From contig DFHL01000141.1 of the NCBI GenBank assembly GCA_002371315.1, positions 525 to 20,172 of the forward strand: DNA of 19,648 nt. The letters run 5' to 3'. A program made the translations under genes and the position numbers. This DNA is from Bacteroidales bacterium UBA3724 (lineage in GTDB: Bacteria; Bacteroidota; Bacteroidia; Bacteroidales; P3). Shown one piece after another: positions 13,993 through 19,648 of this stretch (position 1 is the stretch's first letter; every line of letters begins with the position of its first letter). Under the pieces are notes generated by a model. The model did no database searches. It had not been told where the DNA came from and worked only from the letters and a program-made list of their open reading frames with translations.

Positions 13993-14583
13993 CTACAGGC
14001 GGTTTTCGACCACAGCCCAGTCGACTATCTGCCACAGCGCAGCGAGGTAGTCGGCGCGGCGGTTCTGGTAGTCGAGGTAGTAGGCGTGCTCCCACACGTC
14101 GAAGGTCAGCAGGGTCTGCAGGCCGTCGGTGACTGGATTTTCGGCATTCCTCTGCTGTGTAATGACCAAGTGGCCGTCCTTGTCTGCGCTGAGCCACACC
14201 CATCCGCTGCCGAAGAGGGTCGCGCCTTTTTGCTCGAACTCTTTCTGGAATGCCTCGACCGAGCCGAAGTCGCGTTCCAGCAGCGTTTTCATCCTTTCGC
14301 CCATAGCGTGCGGGGCTGTGGAGAACTGCTCAAAATACATCGTGTGGTTCAGCACCTGGCCAGCGTTGTTGAAGAGGCCGTCCTGGGCGTGTCGCACCAC
14401 ATCCTGCAGCGACAGGCCTTCAAGGCCGCTGCCTGGCAGCATCTTGTTCAGGTTGTCCACGTAAGCCTTCAGGTGCTTGCCGTGGTGGAACGATAGTGTC
14501 TGTTTGCTGATGGTTTCGCCAAGTGCGTCGTAGGGCAGCGTCATCATCGTAAATTGGCCGCCCGTGGGCATAATGTCCTTCAT
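13993..14583 (-). CDS. sodB: Superoxide dismutase (Fe/Mn family)
   Basis: A 196-residue cytoplasmic superoxide dismutase. All four metal ligands are present: His33 (SFHHGKH), His80 (QVLNHTMYF), Asp162 and His166 (FDVWEHAYYLDYQNRR). Gln76 in NNAGQVLNHT occupies the position used by Fe-type enzymes, and the overall sequence resembles the B. fragilis enzyme, which works with Fe or Mn. I therefore call it Fe/Mn, probably cambialistic; metal use cannot be read with certainty. Length is normal for the family, with a slightly longer N-terminus (MKDIMPTGGQFTMMTLPYD); ATG 14547 or 14544 would be alternative starts near MMTLPYD. Its promoter lies at 14619-14649, back-to-back with that of the peptidase gene. 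Confidence 0.95.
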   Translation of the reverse strand: MKDIMPTGGQFTMMTLPYDALGETISKQTLSFHHGKHLKAYVDNLNKMLPGSGLEGLSLQDVVRHAQDGLFNNAGQVLNHTMYFEQFSTAPHAMGERMKTLLERDFGSVEAFQKEFEQKGATLFGSGWVWLSADKDGHLVITQQRNAENPVTDGLQTLLTFDVWEHAYYLDYQNRRADYLAALWQIVDWAVVENRL

Positions 14584-14618
14584 AATTGTAAAGTATTTTG
14601 TTGTTAATATTTCGATTG

Positions 14619-14649
14619 CAAAGATAGCAACAATTTTGCGAGTGGCAAA
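14619..14649 (-). promoter_or_regulatory. Bacteroidota-type promoter of the dismutase gene
   Basis: On the minus strand TTTG (14646-14649) and TATCTTTG (14619-14626) are 19 bp apart, matching the consensus exactly. Transcription should start near 14612, giving a leader of about 30 nt. Confidence 0.85.
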
Positions 14650-14655
14650 ATTTAT

Positions 14656-14686
14656 TTTGCCGTTTTTGTGGAATTGTGTACTTTTG
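14656..14686 (+). promoter_or_regulatory. Bacteroidota-type promoter of the dipeptidyl-peptidase gene
   Basis: TTTG (14656-14659) and TACTTTTG (14679-14686) are 19 bp apart. Its upstream box and that of the divergent dismutase promoter sit within the small palindrome CAAAATTTATTTTG (14646-14659), only six bases apart. Confidence 0.85.
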
Positions 14687-14708
14687 CAAAAAATATAAAG
14701 ATAATATT

Positions 14709-16907
14709 ATGAAGAAATTATTTATGTTTCTGACGTTGGCAGCGCTGACATTCAGCGCAATGGCCGATGAGGGTATGTGGATTCCTATGTTGCTGGGCCG
14801 CAACGAGGCCGATATGCAGAAGGCCGGAATGCGCATCACCGCCAAGGATATCTACGACATCAACAATGCCTGCCTGAAGGACGCCATCCTGCTTTTTAAC
14901 CAGGGCTGCACGGGCGAGTATGTGAGTGGCGAGGGCCTGTTCCTCACCAACCACCATTGCGGCTATAGCTACATCACAATGCACAGCACCGTCGAGCACG
15001 ACTATCTGACCAACGGCTTCTGGGCTATGAACCGCGACCAGGAGATTCCCTGCCCGGGCCTGACGGCCACGCGCCTGGTGCGGATGGAGGATGTTACGGA
15101 GCAGGTGCTTGAAGGCGTCGCTGCCGACACTCCCGAGGGCGAGCGCGCAACCATCATCGAACGCAACATCAAGCGCATCACCGAACGCGCTGTAGAAGGT
15201 ACGCACTACAAAGCCATTATCAAGCCTTTCTATTATGGCAACCAGTATTTTATGTATATCAACGAAGTCTTCACCGACGTGCGCCTGGTGGGTGCTCCGC
15301 CGTCGAACATCGGCAAGTTTGGCGGCGACACCGACAACTGGATGTGGCCGCGCCACACGGGCGACTTCTCGATGTTCCGCGTCTATGCCGGCGCCGACAA
15401 CAAGCCCGCCAGCTATTCGAAAGACAACCGTCCCTACAAGCCGCTGAAGTTCCTCGAGATTTCGCTCGACGGTGTTGAAGAGGGCGATTTCACCTTCGTC
15501 TTCGGCTACCCCGGCACGACGCAGCGCTACGTGACCAGCGATGCCGTCGAGTTGGCCGCCAACATCGAGAACCCCATCCGCATCGACCTGCGCACCATTC
15601 GCCTGAAACACTACAACCACGCTATGAACCAGAGCCCGGCGCAGCGCCTGAAATACGCTTCGAAGGTGGCTTCGATTGCCAACGGGTGGAAGAAATGGCA
15701 GGGCGAGACGCAGGGCATCAACCGCCTGAAGGGCGTCGAGCAGAAGCGCGAGTTCGAAAGCCGCTATCAGGAATGGGCCAAGGACAAGCCGATGTACTAC
15801 AACGTCCTGCCGCAGATGCACGAGGCCTACGACCGTCTGCGCCCCATCGAGGTGGAGCTGACCTACTATAGCGAGGCCGTGCGTGCCAGCGACCTGATGC
15901 AGCGCGCCCAAGCCTACCGCCAGCTGGCCAACGAGGACGACGAGGTGAGCGCAGTTGGTGCCGTCAATAAGCTCAAGGAAGCCAACGACAAGTATTTCAA
16001 AGACTTCGAACAGCATACCGTTGTCGACCGCGCCATATTTGTCGAGACGATGCTCTATATGTGGCAGGCCGGCTATGCCCCCTACCTCAACACCAAGGCC
16101 GGCGACCGCGCCTCGGTGCAGCAGCAGCTGGAGAAAATCTACGACGAGTCGATGCTCAACAACGAGAAGAAGCTGCGCAGCTTCCTTGACGGCTATACCG
16201 TCAAGCAGGGCAAGAAGCTGATGAAGGACCCCGCCGTGGCCCTTTTCGACCAGGCCTACACGCTGGCCTACGACGCGCAGAAGCTGGCCACCTATCGCCG
16301 CGCATACGCCGACATCCAGCGTCTGATGCGCACATACGTCAAGGGTATGATGGAGATGCAGCCCGACGTCAATTTCTTCCCCGATGCCAACCTTACGCTG
16401 CGCGTGGCATACGGCCACGTCGAGGGCTTCCGTCCGCGCGACGGTGTCTACTACAAGCCCTACAGCACCCTCGAAGGCATTATGCAGAAAGAGAATCCCG
16501 ACATCTATGACTACGTCGTCGAGCCCAAGCTCAAGGAGCTTTATGCGCTGCGCGACTACGGCCGCTACGGCATCACCAAGACCACGACCGACTCGACCGT
16601 CACCGTAAGCGGAGACAAGACCATCATCGACTATACCAGCCACACAACCAAGACGATGCCCGTGGGCTTCATCGCCACCAACCACACCACCGGCGGCAAC
16701 AGCGGAAGCCCCGTGCTCAACGCCGACGGCCGCCTGATTGGTCTGAACTTCGACCGCGTATGGGAAGGCACGATGAGCGACCTGCTCTTCGACCCCGACT
16801 ATTGCCGCAACATCACGCTCGACATACGCTATTGTCTCTTCATCATCGACAAGTTTGCCGGTGCTGGCCATCTGGTCGACGAGATGACGCTGGTTTCGTC
16901 CAAGTAA
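14709..16907 (+). CDS. dpp11: Dipeptidyl-peptidase, family S46, DPP11 type
   Basis: A 732-residue exported serine exopeptidase that removes dipeptides from oligopeptide N-termini in the periplasm, feeding amino-acid catabolism. The signal peptide MKKLFMFLTLAALTFSAMA precedes DEGMWIPMLLG, the usual mature start. Catalytic residues: His83 (LTNHHCGY), probable Asp219 (WPRHTGDFS) and Ser665 (GGNSGSPV). Arg683, 18 residues after the serine in NFDRVWEGTMSD, sits where P. gingivalis DPP11 has Arg673, the residue giving preference for Asp/Glu at P1; DPP7 has Gly there. I therefore call DPP11 rather than DPP7. I start at ATG 14709 since upstream frame positions lie inside the promoter. The ATP-grasp gene follows after 10 nt, so the two are probably co-transcribed. 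Confidence 0.93.
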   Translation: MKKLFMFLTLAALTFSAMADEGMWIPMLLGRNEADMQKAGMRITAKDIYDINNACLKDAILLFNQGCTGEYVSGEGLFLTNHHCGYSYITMHSTVEHDYLTNGFWAMNRDQEIPCPGLTATRLVRMEDVTEQVLEGVAADTPEGERATIIERNIKRITERAVEGTHYKAIIKPFYYGNQYFMYINEVFTDVRLVGAPPSNIGKFGGDTDNWMWPRHTGDFSMFRVYAGADNKPASYSKDNRPYKPLKFLEISLDGVEEGDFTFVFGYPGTTQRYVTSDAVELAANIENPIRIDLRTIRLKHYNHAMNQSPAQRLKYASKVASIANGWKKWQGETQGINRLKGVEQKREFESRYQEWAKDKPMYYNVLPQMHEAYDRLRPIEVELTYYSEAVRASDLMQRAQAYRQLANEDDEVSAVGAVNKLKEANDKYFKDFEQHTVVDRAIFVETMLYMWQAGYAPYLNTKAGDRASVQQQLEKIYDESMLNNEKKLRSFLDGYTVKQGKKLMKDPAVALFDQAYTLAYDAQKLATYRRAYADIQRLMRTYVKGMMEMQPDVNFFPDANLTLRVAYGHVEGFRPRDGVYYKPYSTLEGIMQKENPDIYDYVVEPKLKELYALRDYGRYGITKTTTDSTVTVSGDKTIIDYTSHTTKTMPVGFIATNHTTGGNSGSPVLNADGRLIGLNFDRVWEGTMSDLLFDPDYCRNITLDIRYCLFIIDKFAGAGHLVDEMTLVSSK

Positions 16908-16917
16908 ACCGCTGGCA

Positions 16918-17895
16918 ATGAACCTCTACGTTGCTGCCTATAGGCTGTTGCTGCCGCGTCGCTATCGCAGCTATCTGCGTCGTGCCGGCGGCGACAGGGA
17001 TATGGTGCGCGAAACGCTGCTGTACGGGACGTTCTTTGAGGAGTACGTCCTGTATGGCTTTGCTTCGAAAAGCGACAGCGAGCGTCGCCAATACCTGACC
17101 GACGCTGTCCGCAACCGCATCTGCCGCCGTATCAACAGCCGCCAGGGACAGCACGAAGTGGAGGACAAATGGCTGTGCTACAGCCGTTGCAAAGAATTTT
17201 ACAAAAGGCAAGCCTACCTTATGCAAAGCCCTGCCGACACCAGGCAGATAGCATCGCTCTATGGACCTTCGGCTTCCGGCCAGCTTGTCGCCAAACCTGC
17301 CGACGGCTGCGGTGGGCGAGGGGTGAGGCTGCTCCGGGCCGCCGAAGCCCCTGCGCTTGAGCAACAGCTGGAAGCCCTTCTGGCCGAAAGCGGGCGCTGG
17401 ATTGTCGAGGAGCGGATTGTGCAGGGCGACGAAATGGCGCGATGGAACGCCGATTCGGTCAATACGGTCAGGATGAACACAATAGTGCGCGACGGCAAGG
17501 TGCTGCACTATGCTCCCTTCATCCTTGTGGGCCGCAGGGGCAGCTTTGTCAACAACGGTGCCAAGGGCGGGCTGTTTGCATCGGTCGATGGCACCGGCAC
17601 CGTCATAACCGACGGCTTCGACGAGTCGGGCGGCCGCTATGCGTCGCATCCCGACAGCGGCCTCGCGTTTCGCGGCTGGCAGGTGCCCCGCTGGGGCGAG
17701 GTGCTGTCGCTCACGGAGCGTATGGCGTTGCGGTTTCCGGGCGTCACCTATATCGGATGGGACCTGGCCCTGACGCCCGACGGCTGGGTGTGCGTCGAGG
17801 CCAACAAGGGCGAGTTCGTCGCGCAGCAGACCACGCTGGAACGCGGTCTGCGCAGCGAATTCGAGACGCTTGCGGGCGTTGCAGAAAACAAATAA
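16918..17895 (+). CDS. Sugar-transfer-associated ATP-grasp protein
   Basis: A 325-residue ATP-grasp ligase of the sugar-transfer-associated group (PF14397-like), which is often found in polysaccharide gene clusters and is thought to join an amino acid or similar group to a glycan. Visible elements: a basic N-terminal part with RLLLPRRYRSYLRR; Lys126 (QLVAKP) and the glycine-rich loop DGCGGRGV (129-136) for ATP; IVEERI (162-167); the diagnostic WNADSVNTVRMNT (176-188); and the metal-binding end IGWDLALTPDGWVCVEANKGEF (279-300) with Asp282, Glu294 and Asn296. No glycosyltransferase lies beside it here; it is sandwiched between the peptidase (10 nt upstream) and peptidyl-tRNA hydrolase genes, which suggests a house-keeping envelope use. 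Substrate unknown. Confidence 0.87.
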   Translation: MNLYVAAYRLLLPRRYRSYLRRAGGDRDMVRETLLYGTFFEEYVLYGFASKSDSERRQYLTDAVRNRICRRINSRQGQHEVEDKWLCYSRCKEFYKRQAYLMQSPADTRQIASLYGPSASGQLVAKPADGCGGRGVRLLRAAEAPALEQQLEALLAESGRWIVEERIVQGDEMARWNADSVNTVRMNTIVRDGKVLHYAPFILVGRRGSFVNNGAKGGLFASVDGTGTVITDGFDESGGRYASHPDSGLAFRGWQVPRWGEVLSLTERMALRFPGVTYIGWDLALTPDGWVCVEANKGEFVAQQTTLERGLRSEFETLAGVAENK

Positions 17896-17964
17896 ACACA
17901 ATCATAAATGGGAATATTAGATTTTCTGTTTCACAGAAAGAAAGAACAGGAGGAAGACTTAACA

Positions 17965-18540
17965 ATGAAATATCTGATAGTAGGACTTGGCAACATCGGC
18001 GACGAATATGAGGGTACGCGCCACAACAGCGGCTTTATGGTCATCGACCGCCTGCTGAAGGCCTGCACGCGCGAGGGCGGCGAACGGCCCACCTACGTGC
18101 TGGACCGCCACGCCTATCGCGCCGAGGTCAAACTGAAGGGCCGCACCCTGGTGCTGATACGCCCGACGACCTATATGAACCTGAGCGGCAAGGCGGTGCA
18201 ATACTGGATGCAGAAGGAGAAGGTGCCGCTGGAGAACCTGCTGGTTGTCGTCGACGACATAGCCCTGCCCGTGGGCAAGATAAGAATGAAGAAGCAGGGC
18301 TCGGGTGGCGGCCACAACGGGCTGGCCAACATCGAGCAGCTGCTCCACACAGCCAACTACTGCCGCCTGCGCATCGGCGTGGGCAACAACTTTGGCCAGG
18401 GACACCAGATCGACTACGTCCTGGGCCGTTTCACCGACGAGGAGCAGACCCTGCTCGACCCGGCCCTGGACCGCGCCGTCCAGGCCATCCAGGCCTTCGT
18501 CACGCTGGGTCCCGACCGGGCGATGAATATGTACAACTGA
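17965..18540 (+). CDS. pth: Peptidyl-tRNA hydrolase
   Basis: A 191-residue Pth, the cytoplasmic esterase that frees tRNA from stalled peptidyl-tRNA. Conserved residues align with E. coli: Asn10 (GLGNIG), catalytic His20 (GTRHNSG), Asn72 (TYMNLSG), Asp97 (VVVDDIALP) and Asn118 (GGGHNGL). E. coli Pth is 194 residues. I start at ATG 17965: it puts the catalytic His at exactly position 20 and has AGGAGG (17948-17953) upstream. An in-frame ATG at 17908 would add 19 residues (MGILDFLFHRKKEQEEDLT) of a kind that often begins real proteins, so that start cannot be excluded. It is the last gene of its operon, before a strong terminator. Confidence 0.93.
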   Translation: MKYLIVGLGNIGDEYEGTRHNSGFMVIDRLLKACTREGGERPTYVLDRHAYRAEVKLKGRTLVLIRPTTYMNLSGKAVQYWMQKEKVPLENLLVVVDDIALPVGKIRMKKQGSGGGHNGLANIEQLLHTANYCRLRIGVGNNFGQGHQIDYVLGRFTDEEQTLLDPALDRAVQAIQAFVTLGPDRAMNMYN

Positions 18541-18564
18541 CCCTCGGCGGCCGTACAAACAGAA

Positions 18565-18597
18565 AGGGGACACCGTTTAAGGTGTCCCCTCTTTTTT
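18565..18597 (+). terminator. Rho-independent terminator after pth
   Basis: AGGGGACACC (18565-18574), a six-base loop and GGTGTCCCCT (18581-18590) form a perfect 10-bp stem followed by C and six T's. It lies 25 bp after the pth stop. The minus-strand gene that converges here has only a weak T-tract on its side. Confidence 0.92.
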
Positions 18598-18621
18598 GTT
18601 AAAACTACAAGTTATCTTTGA

Positions 18622-19161
18622 TTATTCTACGCGCTCAAGAATCAGGCTGAACGGTATGGGGTTGTCCTCGTCGTCCTCGTTGGCCAGCAGCAGGCTGATG
18701 GTGATGATGTCGTTGGTGGCATCGTAGGTGAAGGGGAGTTCGATGTCGTCCAGGTTGCCGCCCGACAGTTCGCCGCTCAGGGTAGCGGGGTCGTAGGTGT
18801 AGGTGTAGTCCATCTGCGAGATTTCGTTGATGCTGACCACGCCGTTGTCCTCAACCACATTGAGGCCGATAACCTCTGCGGGGAAAGTGAGGTGGGCATA
18901 GGTGCTGTCGAAGTTCAGGCCGAAGACGATGTCGAGGTCGATGTTTTCGGGGCAGTTGGCCAGGGAGCTGTCGAGGAAGTCGGTCAGCGAGAGGGTGTAG
19001 GTCCATTCGGTACCGATCAGGTCGGAAGCGCTCTTGACGCGCAGTTCGGTGTTGATCGTGCCGTTGTTGCCGTTGTTGATGATGGGATCTTCCTCTTTGT
19101 CACAGGATGCGAACGAGAAGGTCAGAGCTGCGAGGGCAGCGATAAGGATGCTTTTTTTCAT
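18622..19161 (-). CDS. Small lipoprotein, hypothetical, probably surface-exposed
   Basis: A 179-residue predicted lipoprotein. The signal MKKSILIAALAALTFSFASC has lipobox FASC with the acylated Cys at 20. The residues right after it (DKEEDP) are acidic, like the lipoprotein-export signal that sends Bacteroidota lipoproteins to the outer face of the outer membrane. An asparagine/glycine linker (INNGNNGTINTE) leads to a compact beta-rich domain containing GTEWTYTLSL, LDIVFGLNFDSTYAHLTFP and a C-terminal IPFSLILERVE; this looks like the calycin-like beta domains common in Bacteroidales lipoproteins, but I do not identify a family. I start at ATG 19161 where the signal begins; the frame stays open to 19413 but reads through AT-rich low-complexity sequence. 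No consensus promoter is visible upstream. Confidence 0.85.
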   Translation of the reverse strand: MKKSILIAALAALTFSFASCDKEEDPIINNGNNGTINTELRVKSASDLIGTEWTYTLSLTDFLDSSLANCPENIDLDIVFGLNFDSTYAHLTFPAEVIGLNVVEDNGVVSINEISQMDYTYTYDPATLSGELSGGNLDDIELPFTYDATNDIITISLLLANEDDEDNPIPFSLILERVE

Positions 19162-19468
19162 TTTTTTTTGTGGGTTTAAAAAGTTAGTTTTTGATTTTTT
19201 ATGACTGTCAACAATTGCTAAAACGTTTTTCGAGGGCAAAAAACTACAAAGGATGCAAATTTTTTTTGAAAAAAATATCGCCCGACGCTGTCCGAAAGCT
19301 GCCGAGTAATGTATATCGCAACTGATAATCAATCGTTTGACGATGTGCTCCATTGAAGAAAAAAAATTCATTTTTTTTTCGTTGCTTGCCGACGCTTTGC
19401 CGGTCCTGCCCACGGCGATGGCCTGGGCTTGGGGCCGTTTTGCGAGCCATCTGCAAGGCCATTTCGCT
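19162..19468. other. AT-rich upstream region; no gene
   Basis: The upstream region of the small lipoprotein gene carries long T and A runs and no convincing gene. CAAAGGAT (19247-19254) is a poor match to the promoter box and has no TTTG at the required distance, so I call none. The right part (19380-19460) is more GC-rich but has no supported frame. Confidence 0.5.
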
Positions 19469-19523
19469 GTTACTTCTTCGTTATTTCGCCGTTATTTCTT
19501 CGATACTGTATCGAAGAAGTAAC
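19469..19523. repeat. 11-bp tandem repeat and long hairpin
   Basis: Three 11-bp units (GTTACTTCTTC, GTTATTTCGCC, GTTATTTCTTC at 19469-19501) run into a 15-bp stem: left arm GTTATTTCTTCGATA (19491-19505), loop CTG, right arm 19509-19523, with one G-T pair. No T-tract follows. Confidence 0.8.
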
Positions 19524-19562
19524 GTTGAACGAACGTTGAAGTAACGTTGAACGAACGTTGAA
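19519..19562. repeat. 22-bp exact tandem duplication of AACGTTGA words
   Basis: The 22-bp unit at 19519-19540 is repeated exactly at 19541-19562; each contains AACGTTGAACGAACGTTGAA, that is two palindromic AACGTT cores. It overlaps the right arm of the hairpin by a few bases. The remaining bases to 19648 hold nothing I can identify. Confidence 0.85.
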
Positions 19563-19648
19563 ATAGCTGAGTTAGTGGCGAGGTGAAGTCTCTGGAAGCG
19601 GGTTTATGGTGCGGCGATGCGATGCCCCTAAATTCCAGTTACAAGTGC

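Noticed and set aside
13778..14590. Shared TACAATT before the ATG of both the DUF4836 and dismutase genes
   Set aside because: Only seven A/T-rich bases; likely chance in AT-rich leaders.
14718..16871. 717-codon minus-strand frame opposite the peptidase
   Set aside because: Shadow of a GC-rich gene; the plus frame has the catalytic triad and signal peptide.
19247..19254. CAAAGGAT as promoter box for the small lipoprotein
   Set aside because: Mismatch at the invariant TA and no partner box at the required spacing.

Overview
The window reads as a chromosomal segment of a moderately GC-rich Bacteroidales bacterium (phylum Bacteroidota). The evidence is three promoters matching the Bacteroidota consensus exactly (TTTG, 19 bp, TAnnTTTG), a DUF4836 lipoprotein, a family S46 dipeptidyl-peptidase of the DPP11 type, a B. 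fragilis-like Fe/Mn superoxide dismutase, lipoprotein signals typical of the phylum, and mostly A-rich leaders without strong Shine-Dalgarno sites. I see no rRNA, tRNA, CRISPR array, transposase, integrase or phage gene.

Layout. 1-520: non-coding, with short repeats and hairpins. 521-4176 (+): a VWA-domain membrane protein and a polysaccharide flippase, separated by about 250 bp of hexanucleotide repeat. 4353-4616 (-): a small one-helix membrane protein. 4943-7663 (+): an operon with a clear promoter and a double palindromic operator, coding for an SPFH/band-7 protein, a four-helix-bundle (S23/IVS family) protein in a cassette bounded by inverted repeats, a ribbon-helix-helix (Arc-like) protein and two small four-helix membrane proteins. 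7980-9958 (+): a NatAB-like ABC exporter pair. 10178-13780 (-): a DUF4836 lipoprotein, an ABC ATPase and an FtsX/MacB-like permease in one operon, with repeats both between and inside the genes. 13993-14583 (-): superoxide dismutase. 14709-18540 (+): dipeptidyl-peptidase 11, a sugar-transfer-associated ATP-grasp protein and peptidyl-tRNA hydrolase, ending in a good intrinsic terminator. 18622-19161 (-): a small lipoprotein with an acidic, surface-export-like N-terminus. 19162-19648: non-coding, with tandem repeats and a hairpin.

The genes are mostly envelope or housekeeping functions: peptide utilisation, oxidative defence, lipoproteins, ABC export and membrane organisation. The unusual part is the non-coding fraction. 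Several families of short-period repeats fill many of the larger gaps: (CCTTAA)n tracts with a fixed 20-bp tail, AAATCTTGK repeats between two hairpins, TTTTCG-rich arms, CGGATT/AATCCG palindromes, and a GGGAA-type purine/pyrimidine hairpin that has entered an ABC ATPase reading frame. The best candidates for something undescribed are the inverted-repeat-bounded four-helix-bundle cassette inside the SPFH operon and the hexamer repeat family with its conserved tail.
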